Source of the DNA: Kocuria sp.
Lineage (GTDB): Bacteria; Actinomycetota; Actinomycetes; Actinomycetales; Micrococcaceae
NCBI RefSeq assembly: GCF_030530945.1
Contig: NZ_JAUMTZ010000003.1
Location: forward strand, 19,692 to 83,691
Length of the DNA: 64,000 nucleotides
Direction: 5' to 3'
Part shown: in pieces, positions 37,515-47,269 of the stretch
Layout: every line of letters starts with the position of its first letter
Numbering within the stretch: the stretch's first letter is position 1
Translations under genes and position numbers: made by a program
The notes under the pieces: generated by a model
Database searches by the model: none
The model's input: only the letters and a program-made list of their open reading frames with translations
What the model was told of the DNA's origin: nothing

Positions 37515-39303
37515 GGCGTACACCGGTGAAAGCATCCGCGCGGCCGAGCAGCCGCTGCTGGAGCAGGGGCTCGGCGAAACCCTGATGCGCCGGGCAGCCA
37601 GAGGGCTGGCCCGAGGCTGCGAGGAGCAGCTGCGGACGAGCAGCCCGGACGGGAGCCTGCGGGGCGGCACAGCGGTGCTGCTGGTGGGATCCGGCAACAA
37701 CGGCGGCGATGCGCTGTGGGCCGGTGCCTTTCTGCGGGAGCGGGGTGTGGCCGTGACCGCGGTGCTCACGGGTTCCCGCGTCCACCGGGAGGGACTGGCC
37801 GCCCTGACCGCGGCGGGCGGGCACGTCCTGCGCCTGGAGGACTCGGACGGACCGGACCGTTCGGCGCTCGCCGCCGAGGTGGCGGCCGCCCCTGCCGTGG
37901 GCGTCGCGGACGCGGTGGATCTCATGGCCCGCGCCCGCCTGGTGGTGGACGGCATGCTGGGCACCGGTGCCTCCGGCGGGTTGCGAGGCGCCCCGGCGCG
38001 CCTCGTCTCCGCCTTCCGGGAGCGTGAGCAGGACCCGGCCGTGCCTTTCACCCGGCGCACACCGCGCATCGTGGCCTGCGACGTGGTCTCGGGGGTGGCC
38101 GCCAGCACGGGGCGGGCTCCCGAGCCCGTGCTGCGCGCCCACGCCACCGTCACGTTCGGTGGGGCCAAGACCGCGCACGTGGTCTCCCCCGGGGAGCAGG
38201 CGGGCGGTGAGCTCACGATGGTTCCCATCGGCATCGAGAACCGGCTGGGTGCTCCCGCGGTGCACCGTCTCGAGCCGTCCGACGTACTGGCCGCCTGGCC
38301 GCGTCCCGGGGCCACCGACACCAAGTACTCCCGCGGGGTCCTCGGCGTGGTGGCCGGGGCGCCCAGCTACCCGGGGGCCGCGATCATGTGCACCCAGGCC
38401 GCGGTGAACGCGGGTGCGGGCATGGTCCGCTTCCTGGGGGACTCCACCGCGCGCGCCATGGTCCTAGCACGCAGCCCCGAGGTGGTCTGCTCCGAGGACC
38501 AGCCCTGGGACGTGCACGTCCAGGCCTGGCTCGCCGGTCCCGGGGTGGTGGGGGACGAGTCCCAGGCCGCGCGCGTCCAGGCCGTGATCGAGGCGCGGGA
38601 ACCCGCGGTGCTGGACGCGGGCGCGCTCGACGCCGCCGCCCGCTCCGTGGCGGACTCCCGGCTGGGTGCCCACAAGATCCTCACGCCCCACGCCGGGGAG
38701 CTCTCCCAGGTCTTCGAGTGGCTGCACGGCTTCGGACTGTGCGACGCCGCCGTGGAGCGCTCCGAGATCGAGGCGGACCCCGTGCACTGGGCCGCAGAGG
38801 CGGCCCGGCTGACCGGCGCCACCGTCCTGCTCAAGGGGGCCACCACCGTGGTGGCCTCGCCCGTCGGCTCCACCGGTGGCACCGCGGCCGGGGTGGGTGG
38901 TGGCGCCGCGTCCGGCGCTGTGCCCGGTGAGGTCTCCGGACGGCGGGAGGACGCCGAACCGCGGCCGCGGGACGGCCGAGAGGGTCGGGGCGCCCCGGAC
39001 CCGGCGGCGTCGTCCGGCGGGGACGTGCTGCTCCTGAGCGTGGGGGGCGCGAGTCCGTGGCTGGCCACGGCCGGCTCCGGGGACACGCTCGGCGGCATCC
39101 TGGGCACCGTGCTGGCCCACGTGGCCGAGCACCCGGACGCCCTGGCCGCCCTGGGGCACTGGGCCCGCGGCGAGGGCCGCTGGGCCGCGGCGGCAGCGCT
39201 CGGGGCGGGCCTGCACGCGCTCGCGTCGCGGGCGCAGGGGGAGGGCCCCGTGCCTCCGTCCGTGCTGGCGGAGAACGTGCGGGCGGTGCTCACCCGTCCG
39301 TGA
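37507..39303 (+). CDS. nnr: Bifunctional NAD(P)H-hydrate epimerase / dehydratase
   Basis: Repairs hydrated NADH and NADPH: the epimerase part interconverts R and S hydrates, the dehydratase part restores the nucleotide using ADP. The 598-residue product has the YjeF_N domain first (about 1-235, VGSGNNGGDALWAGAFLRERG) and the ribokinase-like domain after (KILTPHAGELSQVF and the catalytic ATAGSGDTLGGIL). A Gly/Ala/Arg-rich insertion of about 55 residues, encoded near 38860-39030, sits before the GSGD motif. It overlaps acpS by 8 bases. Confidence 0.94.
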   Translation: MIEAYTGESIRAAEQPLLEQGLGETLMRRAARGLARGCEEQLRTSSPDGSLRGGTAVLLVGSGNNGGDALWAGAFLRERGVAVTAVLTGSRVHREGLAALTAAGGHVLRLEDSDGPDRSALAAEVAAAPAVGVADAVDLMARARLVVDGMLGTGASGGLRGAPARLVSAFREREQDPAVPFTRRTPRIVACDVVSGVAASTGRAPEPVLRAHATVTFGGAKTAHVVSPGEQAGGELTMVPIGIENRLGAPAVHRLEPSDVLAAWPRPGATDTKYSRGVLGVVAGAPSYPGAAIMCTQAAVNAGAGMVRFLGDSTARAMVLARSPEVVCSEDQPWDVHVQAWLAGPGVVGDESQAARVQAVIEAREPAVLDAGALDAAARSVADSRLGAHKILTPHAGELSQVFEWLHGFGLCDAAVERSEIEADPVHWAAEAARLTGATVLLKGATTVVASPVGSTGGTAAGVGGGAASGAVPGEVSGRREDAEPRPRDGREGRGAPDPAASSGGDVLLLSVGGASPWLATAGSGDTLGGILGTVLAHVAEHPDALAALGHWARGEGRWAAAAALGAGLHALASRAQGEGPVPPSVLAENVRAVLTRP

Positions 39304-39320
39304 GGAACCCGCGGAGCGGC

Positions 39321-39326
39321 TATCGT
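39321..39326 (+). promoter_or_regulatory. candidate -10 box for glgX
   Basis: TATCGT lies 61 bases before the glgX ATG. No clear -35. It would start the trehalose cluster transcript. Confidence 0.35.
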
Positions 39327-39387
39327 GGGGACTCGGCCGAGAACGGGGGACCCGTGCTCGGCCCCACCACACCCTGAGGAGAAGTTC

Positions 39388-41571
39388 ATGGAAGTTTGGC
39401 CCGGACACCCGTACCCGCTGGGCGCCACGTTCGACGGCACGGGAACCAATTTCGCGCTCTTCTCCGAGGTCGCGGACCGCGTGGAGCTGTGCCTGTTCGA
39501 CGCCGACGGCACGGAGACCCGCGTGGAGGTCACCGCCGTGGACAGCTACGTGTGGCACTGCTACCTGCCGCAGGTCCAGCCGGGCCAGCGCTACGGCTAC
39601 CGCGTGCACGGCCCGTGGGACCCGTCCCAGGGGCTGCGTTGCAACCCCGACAAGCTGCTGCTGGACCCGTACGCGAAGGCCGTGGAGGGGGAGATCGACT
39701 GGGACGAGTCCCTGTTCTCCTACAACTTCGGCGACGAGGACTCCGAGAACCACCAGGACTCCGCCGCCCACATGATGAAGGGCGTGGTGATCAACCCGTT
39801 CTTCGACTGGGAGGGCGACCGCACCCCGCACACCCCGTACCACAAGTCCGTGATCTACGAGGCGCACGTCAAGGGCCTCACCGAGCAGCACCCCGAGGTC
39901 CCCGAGGAGCAGCGCGGCACCTATGCAGGGGTGTCCCACCCGGCGGTGATCGCACACCTGAAGAAGCTCGGGATCACCGCGATCGAGCTCATGCCCGTGC
40001 ACCAGTTCGTGCAGGACTCCACCCTGCTGGAGAAGGACCTGCGCAACTACTGGGGCTACAACACCATCGCGTTCTTCGCCCCTCACAACGAGTACAGCGC
40101 GGCCTCCCACCTGGGCAGCCAGGTGCAGGAGTTCAAGGCCATGGTCCGCGCCCTGCACCAGGCGGACATCGAGGTCATCCTGGACGTGGTCTACAACCAC
40201 ACCGCCGAGGGCAACCACATGGGCCCCACGCTGTCCATGAAGGGCATCGACAACAACGCCTACTACCGCACCGTGGACGACGACCACAAGTTCTACATGG
40301 ACTACACGGGCACCGGGAACTCGCTCAACGTGCGCCACCCCCACTCCCTGCAGCTGATCATGGACTCCCTGCGCTACTGGGTCACCGAGATGCACGTGGA
40401 CGGCTTCCGCTTCGACCTCGCGGCCACCCTGGCCCGCGAGTTCTACGACGTGGACAAGCTCTCCACGTTCTTCGAGCTGGTCCAGCAGGACCCGATCGTC
40501 TCGCAGGTCAAGCTGATCGCGGAGCCGTGGGACATCGGCCCCGGTGGCTACCAGGTGGGCAACTTCCCGCCGCAGTGGACCGAGTGGAACGGCAAGTACC
40601 GGGACACCGTCCGAGACTTCTGGCGCGGCGAGCCCGCCACCCTCGGCGAGTTCGCGTCCCGCGTGACGGGTTCCGCGGACCTCTACGAGAACAGCGGGCG
40701 GCGCCCGTTCGCCTCCGTCAACTTCGTCACCGCCCACGACGGCTTCACGCTGCGGGACCTGGTGTCCTACAACGAGAAGCACAACGAGGCCAACGGCGAG
40801 GACAACAACGACGGCGAGTCCCACAACCGCTCGTGGAACTGCGGCACGGAGGGCCCCACCGACGACGCCGAGGTGCTGGCCCTGCGCGCCCGCCAGCAGC
40901 GCAACTTCCTGGCCACCCTGCTGCTGTCCCAGGGCACCCCCATGCTGCTGCACGGCGACGAGCTGGGCCGCACGCAGAAGGGCAACAACAACACCTACTG
41001 CCAGGACAACGAGCTCACGTGGATCAACTGGGAGAAGGTGGACGCGCCCCTCGTGGAGTTCACCGCGGCCATCACCCGGCTGCGCCACGAGCACCCCACG
41101 TTCCGCCGCTCGCAGTTCTTCGACGGCCGCCCCGTGGACATGGGCGAGCTCGGCGAGGGTGATCCCATGCCGGACATCGCGTGGCTCAACACGGATGGCA
41201 CCCCCATGGTCCCCGCGGACTGGGACGAGCCGCTGGCCCGCTCCGTGGGCATGTGGCTCAACGGGCAGGGCATCGCCGGGGTGGACATGCGCGGCCGCCG
41301 GATCACGGACGACAACTTCATCGTGTACTTCAACTCCAACCCGGAGGCCGTGGAGGTCACCCTGCCCCCGGCCGAGTACGGCCAGCACTGGGAGGAGATC
41401 CTGGACACGGCCGGCGAGCACGCGGACGGCGAGGTGCGGGGCCACTCCTCCGTGCTGAGCATGGCGGGCAAGTCCACGATCATGCTGCGCGCGTGGGAGG
41501 AGCCCGAGGAGGAGCCCGACGCCTCGGTTGCCGCCTCCGTGGCGGCGGCGGTCTACACCGACGAAGTCTGA
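39388..41571 (+). CDS. glgX: Glycogen debranching enzyme GlgX/TreX
   Basis: Isoamylase-type GH13 enzyme that cleaves alpha-1,6 branches of glycogen and provides linear maltodextrins for TreY. The product has 727 residues: an N-terminal CBM48-like domain (GTNFALFSEVADRVELCLFD) and the catalytic barrel with nucleophile Asp in GFRFDLAATL, acid Glu in LIAEPWDIG and the third Asp in AHDGFTLRDLV. ATG 39388 follows tgaggagaag. First gene of a glgX-treY-treZ cluster, although a hairpin and a gap separate it from treY. Confidence 0.95.
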   Translation: MEVWPGHPYPLGATFDGTGTNFALFSEVADRVELCLFDADGTETRVEVTAVDSYVWHCYLPQVQPGQRYGYRVHGPWDPSQGLRCNPDKLLLDPYAKAVEGEIDWDESLFSYNFGDEDSENHQDSAAHMMKGVVINPFFDWEGDRTPHTPYHKSVIYEAHVKGLTEQHPEVPEEQRGTYAGVSHPAVIAHLKKLGITAIELMPVHQFVQDSTLLEKDLRNYWGYNTIAFFAPHNEYSAASHLGSQVQEFKAMVRALHQADIEVILDVVYNHTAEGNHMGPTLSMKGIDNNAYYRTVDDDHKFYMDYTGTGNSLNVRHPHSLQLIMDSLRYWVTEMHVDGFRFDLAATLAREFYDVDKLSTFFELVQQDPIVSQVKLIAEPWDIGPGGYQVGNFPPQWTEWNGKYRDTVRDFWRGEPATLGEFASRVTGSADLYENSGRRPFASVNFVTAHDGFTLRDLVSYNEKHNEANGEDNNDGESHNRSWNCGTEGPTDDAEVLALRARQQRNFLATLLLSQGTPMLLHGDELGRTQKGNNNTYCQDNELTWINWEKVDAPLVEFTAAITRLRHEHPTFRRSQFFDGRPVDMGELGEGDPMPDIAWLNTDGTPMVPADWDEPLARSVGMWLNGQGIAGVDMRGRRITDDNFIVYFNSNPEAVEVTLPPAEYGQHWEEILDTAGEHADGEVRGHSSVLSMAGKSTIMLRAWEEPEEEPDASVAASVAAAVYTDEV

Positions 41572-41613
41572 GCCCAGGTCTCCGCGGTCGACGCCGCTGC
41601 CACCGGACGCGCT

Positions 41614-41644
41614 GGACGCGCCACCTCTCGCGGGTGGCGCGTCC
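41614..41644 (+). terminator. hairpin between glgX and treY
   Basis: ggacgcgccacc (41614-41625) and ggtggcgcgtcc (41633-41644) form a perfect 12-bp stem with a 7-base loop, 42 bases after glgX. Confidence 0.8.
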
Positions 41645-41709
41645 GCCGTGTCCACCTCCCGTGGTTCTCGCCCTGGGCGGATGGACTGGCACGAGGGCGC
41701 GCACTCCGG

Positions 41710-41715
41710 GAGACT
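41710..41715 (+). promoter_or_regulatory. -10-like box immediately before treY
   Basis: GAGACT ends 6 bases before the treY GTG. The ggaagg between them is too close to the start to act as a Shine-Dalgarno sequence, which favours a leaderless start. A weaker case than the others, since the first base departs from T. Confidence 0.35.
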
Positions 41716-41721
41716 GGAAGG

Positions 41722-44091
41722 GTGCTGACACCCTCTTCGACCTACCGGTTGCAAATCACCACCCAGCAGGACCTCCACCGCGCGGCGGAACTGGTCCCCT
41801 ACCTCAAGCGCCTGGGCGCGGACTGGGTCTACCTCTCGCCGATCCTGCGGGCCACGAGCGGCTCGGACCACGGCTACGACGTGGTGGATCCCACCGAGGT
41901 GGATCCGGAGCGGGGCGGCTCCGCGGGACTCGCGGCGCTGTCCGAGGCGGCCCACGCCGCGGGCATGGGCGTGGTGGTGGACATCGTCCCCAACCACCAG
42001 GGCGTTGCCGTGCCGCGGGAGAACCCGTGGTGGTGGTCCCTGCTGGCCGAGGGGCCGCAGAGCCCCTACGCCACCGCGTTCGACGTGGACTGGGAGGCGG
42101 GCCGCGGCAAGGTGCTGATCCCCGTGCTGGGTGACGGGGACGAGGACCTCTCCGCCCTCACCGTGCAGGACGGCACGCTGCGCTACTACGACAACGTCTA
42201 CCCCCTGGCCGAGGGGACCTGGAGCGAGGGGGACGACCCCGCCGAGGTGCACGACCGCCAGCACTACGAGCTGATCAGCTGGCGGCGCGGGGACTCCGAG
42301 CTGAACTACCGCCGTTTCTTCACCGTGGCCACCCTGGCCGGTGTGCGTGTGGAGGACCAGGGGGTCTTCGAGGAGTCCCACCAGGAGGTGGGCCGCTGGT
42401 TCCGCGAGGGTCTCGTGGACGGGCTGCGGATCGACCACCCGGACGGGGTCCGGGACCCGCGGGACTACCTGGAGAAACTGGCGCGGGTCACGGACGGCGC
42501 CTGGACCGTGGTGGAGAAGATCCTCGAGCCGGGGGAGAAGCTGCCCCGCGACTGGCGCACCGCCGGAACCACGGGCTACGACTCCCTGGGCTGGATCGAC
42601 CGTGTGCTCACGGACTCCCGCGGCCACTACGAGCTCGCGTCCCTGGACACCCGGCTGCGCGGCGGTGAGCCGGCGCACTGGGACGAGCTGATCCACGGGA
42701 CCAAACGGGCCATGGCGGACGAGGGCCTCTCCGCGGAGGTGCACCGCCTGGTCCGGGAGCTGCCCGCCGGCTTCCCCCACGGCCCCGAGGCGGCCTACGA
42801 CGGGCTGGCGGAGATCCTCTCGAACTTCCCCGTGTACCGCACCTACCTCCCCGAGGGTGGGGACCACCTGCGCGACGCCGTGGCCGCCGCGCGCGGGCAC
42901 CGTCCCGACCTGGATTCCGTGCTCACGGACCTCAGGGGGGTGCTGGGTGCGGACGCGCAGGACTCCGCCGAGCTGGGCGTGGCCGCCCGGCGCTTCCAAC
43001 AGACCTCGGGCATGGTCATGGCCAAGGGCGTGGAGGACACCGCGTTCTACCGCTACACCCAGCTCACGTCCCTCACGGAGGTGGGCGGTGACCCGTCCGT
43101 CTTCTCGCTGAGCCCCGAGCAGTTCCACGAGGCGGCCGCGGCCCGCCAGGGCGAGTCGCCCACCACGATGAACGCCCTCACCACCCACGACACCAAGCGC
43201 TCCGCCGCCGTGCGGGCGCGCATCACGGTGCTCTCCGAGCGGCCGCAGGCGTGGTCCGAGACGGTGTCCACCCTGCTCACCCGGGCCCGGGAGGCCGGGA
43301 TCTCCCTCACGGACGGTCCGGCGGTGAACCTGGTGCTCCAGGCCGTGGTGGGCGCCTGGCCGCTGGAGCGGGACCGCGCGGTGGACTACGCCATGAAGGC
43401 CGTGCGCGAGGCTGCGGTGTCCACCACCTGGGTGGACGGGGACGAGGAGTTCGAGGGCGAGCTCACGCGCTTCATCGACTTCCTGTTCACGGACCCGAGC
43501 GCCCGCGGGGTCGTGGAGGGCTGCGTGGCCCGGGTGAGTGAGCCCGGATGGTCCAACGCCCTGGCCGCCACGGCGCTGCAGCTGACCCTGCCCGGCGTCC
43601 CGGACGTCTACCAGGGCCAGGAGCTGTGGGAGCCCTCGCTCGTGGACCCGGACAACCGCCGCCCGGTGGACTTCGCCGCGCGGGAGGCCCTGCTCTCGGA
43701 GCTCGACGCCGCCGCGCCCGGTTCCCCGGCCGCCACCCCGCCCGTGGACGGCACCGGCGCGGCCCGGATGCTGCTGACATCCCGCGTGCTGCGCCTGCGC
43801 CGGGAGCACCCCGGGCTGTTCTCCGGCTACACCCCGCTGCGCGTGACGGGTGCGCTCGCCGAGCACACCCTGGCCTTCGACCGGGGTGGGGCGGCCACCG
43901 TGGTCACCCGCTTCCCCGTGGGCCTCGCCGCCGCGGGCGGCTTCACGGACGAGACCGTGGAGCTGGCCCCCGGCACGTGGCAGGACACCCTGACCCAGCG
44001 CGATTTCACGGCAGGTCCCAACGCGCCCGTGGCACTCGCCGACCTCCTCGACACCTATCCCGTGGCCGTTCTGCGCCGGAAGGACAGCTGA
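41722..44091 (+). CDS. treY: Maltooligosyl trehalose synthase
   Basis: GH13 enzyme that rearranges the reducing-end maltose of a maltodextrin into trehalose. The product has 789 residues. The start (PSSTYRLQITTQQDLHRAAELVPYL) and YLSPILRATSGSDHGYDVVDP are diagnostic. The nucleophile Asp is in GLRIDHPDGVRDP, the acid Glu in VVEKILEPGEKLP, and the third Asp in THDTKRSAAVRARI. The GTG start has a -10-like box 6 bases upstream. treZ follows after 3 bases. Confidence 0.95.
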   Translation: MLTPSSTYRLQITTQQDLHRAAELVPYLKRLGADWVYLSPILRATSGSDHGYDVVDPTEVDPERGGSAGLAALSEAAHAAGMGVVVDIVPNHQGVAVPRENPWWWSLLAEGPQSPYATAFDVDWEAGRGKVLIPVLGDGDEDLSALTVQDGTLRYYDNVYPLAEGTWSEGDDPAEVHDRQHYELISWRRGDSELNYRRFFTVATLAGVRVEDQGVFEESHQEVGRWFREGLVDGLRIDHPDGVRDPRDYLEKLARVTDGAWTVVEKILEPGEKLPRDWRTAGTTGYDSLGWIDRVLTDSRGHYELASLDTRLRGGEPAHWDELIHGTKRAMADEGLSAEVHRLVRELPAGFPHGPEAAYDGLAEILSNFPVYRTYLPEGGDHLRDAVAAARGHRPDLDSVLTDLRGVLGADAQDSAELGVAARRFQQTSGMVMAKGVEDTAFYRYTQLTSLTEVGGDPSVFSLSPEQFHEAAAARQGESPTTMNALTTHDTKRSAAVRARITVLSERPQAWSETVSTLLTRAREAGISLTDGPAVNLVLQAVVGAWPLERDRAVDYAMKAVREAAVSTTWVDGDEEFEGELTRFIDFLFTDPSARGVVEGCVARVSEPGWSNALAATALQLTLPGVPDVYQGQELWEPSLVDPDNRRPVDFAAREALLSELDAAAPGSPAATPPVDGTGAARMLLTSRVLRLRREHPGLFSGYTPLRVTGALAEHTLAFDRGGAATVVTRFPVGLAAAGGFTDETVELAPGTWQDTLTQRDFTAGPNAPVALADLLDTYPVAVLRRKDS

Positions 44092-44094
44092 ACC

Positions 44095-45915
44095 ATGAGC
44101 ACCGATCACCGCTTCGACGTCTGGGCCCCGCACGCCCGCAAGGTCACCGTCCGCATCGAGGGCCGGGACCACCCTATGGAGGGCCTGGCGGACCGTCCCG
44201 GCTGGTGGACCCTGCCGGAGGGGACCGACGTCCCCCGGGGCACCGTGCGCTACGGCTACGTCCTGACCAAGACCTTCGACGCCGGCACCCCGGAGGAGCG
44301 CGAGCAGGTCTCGGACGTGCTCCCGGACCCGCGCTCGCGCCGGCAGCCGCAGGGCGTTCACGAGCTCTCCTGCACGTTCGACCCGAGCGCCTTCGAGTGG
44401 CACGACGCCGAATTCCGCCCCCGCCCGCTGCAGGAGTCCGTGCTGTACGAGCTGCACCCGGGAACCTTCACCCCCGAGGGCACGCTGGACGCCGCGATCG
44501 GGCGGCTGGACCACCTGGTGGACCTCGGCGTGACCGCGGTGGAGCTGCTGCCCGTCAACGGCTTCAACGGCGAGCACAACTGGGGCTACGACGGCGTCGC
44601 CTGGTACACGGTGGCCGAGCCCTACGGCGGCCCCGAGGCCTACCAGCGCTTCGTGGACGCGTGCCACGTCCGGGGCCTCTCGGTGCTCCAGGACGTGGTG
44701 TACAACCACCTGGGCCCCAGCGGGAACTACCTGCCGCTGTTCGCCGACTACTTCAAGCCGGGCGCCTCCAGCTGGGGCGACCTCATCAACCTGGACGGGT
44801 GGGGCTCGGACGGGGTGCGCGAGTACATCCTGGACAACATCACCATGTGGCTGCGCGACTACCACGTGGACGGCTTCCGCCTGGACGCCGTGCACGCGCT
44901 CGCGGACTCCCGGGCGAAGCACGTCCTGGAGGAGATCGCCGAACGCGTCGCGGACGAGTCCGCCCGCACGGGCAAGGACCTGGTGACCATCGCGGAGTCC
45001 GACCTCAACGACCCCCGCATGGTGGCCGGCACGGACCGCCACGGGTTGGGCATGGACGCGCAGTGGCTCGACGACGTCCACCACGCGGCACACACCGCGT
45101 TCACGGGGGAGACCCACGGCTACTACGGGGACTTCGCCTCCCTGCACGCGCTCGAGAAGACCATGCACACGGCGTACTTCCACAACGGCACGTACTCCAC
45201 GTTCCGGGGCCGCTCCCACGGCCGGGAGATCGACCCCTCGCAGCAGCGGCCGTGGCAGTTCGTCACGTTCCTGCAGAACCACGACCAGGTGGGCAACCGC
45301 GCAGCCGGGGACCGGATGAACCAGTCCATGAGCGTGGACCGGACGGTGGCCGCGGCCACGTGGCTCATGACCCAGCCGTACACGCCCATGCTGTTCATGG
45401 GTGAGGAGTACGGGGCGAGCACGCCGTGGCAGTTCTTCACCGCGCACCCCGAGCCGGAGCTCGGCGAGGCCGTGGCCACGGGGCGCAAGGCGGAGTTCGC
45501 CCAGATGGCCTGGGACCACGCCACCGTCCCGGACCCGCAGGACCCGCAGACCTTCGAGCGCTCCAAGCTGGACTGGTCCGAGGTCCACCAGGGGGACCAC
45601 GAGCGCGTCTACACCGCGTACCGGGACCTGATCGCCCTGCGACTGGGCACCCCCGAGCTCACCGACCAGCGCTGGGACACCGTGGCCACCCAGGCCAGTG
45701 ACCACGAGCAGTGGTTCGTGCTCAAGCGCATGGGCGAGCCCGGCTCGGAGCACGGTGTGGTCGTCGCGATCAACCTGGGGACCGAGCCGCGCAACCTGCC
45801 GCTCATGGGTGGGGACGCGCCGCAGCTGCTGTTCACGAGCGGCGCCGGTCCCGAGCCGGGTGCCGAGGGCACGGTGCGCGTGGCCCCCGAGACCGCCGTG
45901 GTGCTGCGGGTCTGA
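44095..45915 (+). CDS. treZ: Maltooligosyl trehalose trehalohydrolase
   Basis: Releases free trehalose from maltooligosyl trehalose, completing the TreXYZ route. The product has 606 residues. The N-terminal domain (MSTDHRFDVWAPHARKVTVRI) is followed by the GH13 barrel with nucleophile Asp in GFRLDAVHALAD, acid Glu in VTIAESDLNDPRMV and Asp in LQNHDQVGNRAAGDR. The ATG lies 3 bases after treY, behind ggaaggac, so the two are co-translated. Two terminator hairpins follow. Confidence 0.95.
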   Translation: MSTDHRFDVWAPHARKVTVRIEGRDHPMEGLADRPGWWTLPEGTDVPRGTVRYGYVLTKTFDAGTPEEREQVSDVLPDPRSRRQPQGVHELSCTFDPSAFEWHDAEFRPRPLQESVLYELHPGTFTPEGTLDAAIGRLDHLVDLGVTAVELLPVNGFNGEHNWGYDGVAWYTVAEPYGGPEAYQRFVDACHVRGLSVLQDVVYNHLGPSGNYLPLFADYFKPGASSWGDLINLDGWGSDGVREYILDNITMWLRDYHVDGFRLDAVHALADSRAKHVLEEIAERVADESARTGKDLVTIAESDLNDPRMVAGTDRHGLGMDAQWLDDVHHAAHTAFTGETHGYYGDFASLHALEKTMHTAYFHNGTYSTFRGRSHGREIDPSQQRPWQFVTFLQNHDQVGNRAAGDRMNQSMSVDRTVAAATWLMTQPYTPMLFMGEEYGASTPWQFFTAHPEPELGEAVATGRKAEFAQMAWDHATVPDPQDPQTFERSKLDWSEVHQGDHERVYTAYRDLIALRLGTPELTDQRWDTVATQASDHEQWFVLKRMGEPGSEHGVVVAINLGTEPRNLPLMGGDAPQLLFTSGAGPEPGAEGTVRVAPETAVVLRV

Positions 45916-45954
45916 GCCCCGGGCGGGGGCCGCTTCCCGCCCCGCACGAGCCAC

Positions 45955-45974
45955 CCGCAGGCCACCGCCTGCGG
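45955..45974 (+). terminator. first hairpin after treZ
   Basis: ccgcaggc (45955-45962), cacc loop, gcctgcgg (45967-45974): a perfect 8-bp stem 39 bases after treZ. Confidence 0.55.
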
Positions 45975-45986
45975 TGCACCGAGCGC

Positions 45987-46026
45987 GACGGCGCCCGCTC
46001 CCCGCACGGGGGGGGCGGGCGCCGTC
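45987..46026 (+). terminator. second hairpin after treZ
   Basis: gacggcgcccgc (45987-45998) and gcgggcgccgtc (46015-46026) form a perfect 12-bp stem, with a cccg/cggg-containing loop. With the first hairpin it makes a tandem terminator. The rest of the gap to 46165 shows no gene. Confidence 0.8.
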
Positions 46027-46164
46027 GTCGTGGGGCGGGGTTCGCTGGTGGGGGCCGGGGGCCGGGGACTGCGGAGCGCGGGCCGGGACGCGGACGGCGT
46101 CGTCGTGCGGGGAGCGTGGGGTCCGGGCCGGGTTCCCGTGTGACGCGGGCGGGTGGGGCAGTGG

Positions 46165-46170
46165 CAGACT
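46165..46170 (+). promoter_or_regulatory. -10 box immediately before the aldo/keto reductase gene
   Basis: CAGACT ends 7 bases before the ATG; no Shine-Dalgarno sequence. Predicted leaderless start. Confidence 0.4.
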
Positions 46171-46177
46171 GGTGTCC

Positions 46178-47269
46178 ATGCTGATCTATGGTGACGACAC
46201 CGTCTGGACCCCGGCCGAGGACCGCTACGAGAGCATGCCGTACCGGCGTGTGGGGGAGTCGGGGCTGAAGCTTCCGGCCGTCTCCCTGGGGATGTGGCAC
46301 AACTTCGGGGACGACAAGCCCCTGGCGAGCATGCGGGCCACGCTGCGGCGCGCGTTCGACCTGGGGATCACCCACTTCGACCTGGCCAACAACTACGGCC
46401 CGCCCGCGGGCTCCGCGGAGCTGAACGTGGGGCGGATCCTGCGCGAGGACTTCGCGGGGCTCCGCCACGAGCTGGTGATCTCCTCCAAGGCCGGCTGGGA
46501 CATGTGGCCCGGGCCCTACGGAGACGTGGGCGGATCCCGGAAGTACCTGGTGACCTCCCTGGACCAGTCGCTCGAGCGCATGGGCCTGGACCACGTGGAC
46601 ATCTTCTACCACCACCGCCCGGACCCGAACACCCCGCTGGAGGAGACCATGCGGGCGCTGGACCACATTGTGCGCTCCGGGCGCGCGACGTACGTGGGCG
46701 TCTCTTCCTACAGTGCGGACCTCACCCTCGAGGCGCAGCGGATCATGCGGGAGCTCGGCACGCCGCTGCTGATCCACCAGCCCTCCTACTCGATGCTCAA
46801 CCGCTGGATCGAGCAGCCGGACGAGCGCGCGGGCGGCAAGAACCTGCTGGGCGCCCTCACGGAGGCGGGCATGGGCTCCATCTGCTTCACGCCGCTGGCG
46901 CAGGGGATGCTCACGGACAAGTACCTGAACGGTGTGCCGGAGGGCTCGCGGGCGTCCGAGGGCAAGTCCCTGGACCCCGAGTGGCTCAGCGAGCAGACCC
47001 TGGAGCAGATCCGTGCGCTGAACACCATGGCGCAGGAGCGCGGCCAGACCCTCGCGCAGATGGCGATCGCCTGGACCCTGCGCCCCCAGGAGTCCGGGCA
47101 GGTCACCTCCGCGCTGGTGGGGGCGTCCTCCGCGCGGCAGATCGAGGACTCCGCGCGCGCGGTGGCCAACCTGGACTTCTCGCAGGACGAGCTGCGCCGC
47201 ATCGACGAGCTGGTCACGGACGCCGGCGTCAACATCTGGAGCACGGCCACCGAGTCCAAGCACGCATGA
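46178..47269 (+). CDS. Aldo/keto reductase, YghZ/MgrA type
   Basis: NADPH-dependent reductase resembling L-glyceraldehyde-3-phosphate reductase of E. coli. The 363-residue product has the (beta/alpha)8 signatures GITHFDLANNYGPPAGSAE (Asp, Tyr), the catalytic lysine in LVISSKAGWDMWPGPYG, and DIFYHHRPDPNTPLEETM. The C-terminal LVGASSARQIED cofactor-binding segment is present. The ATG at 46178 is supported by a -10 box; an inner start at MPYRRVGESGL is possible. Its stop overlaps the next gene (ATGA), so the two are coupled. Confidence 0.92.
   Translation: MLIYGDDTVWTPAEDRYESMPYRRVGESGLKLPAVSLGMWHNFGDDKPLASMRATLRRAFDLGITHFDLANNYGPPAGSAELNVGRILREDFAGLRHELVISSKAGWDMWPGPYGDVGGSRKYLVTSLDQSLERMGLDHVDIFYHHRPDPNTPLEETMRALDHIVRSGRATYVGVSSYSADLTLEAQRIMRELGTPLLIHQPSYSMLNRWIEQPDERAGGKNLLGALTEAGMGSICFTPLAQGMLTDKYLNGVPEGSRASEGKSLDPEWLSEQTLEQIRALNTMAQERGQTLAQMAIAWTLRPQESGQVTSALVGASSARQIEDSARAVANLDFSQDELRRIDELVTDAGVNIWSTATESKHA

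Noticed and set aside
38464..46179. A minus-strand open frame of 2571 codons opposite the trehalose cluster
   Set aside because: It is the antisense of nnr, glgX, treY and treZ; high GC keeps this frame free of stops. Its sequence is compositionally biased (His, Val, Gly, Leu, Arg) and matches no family.
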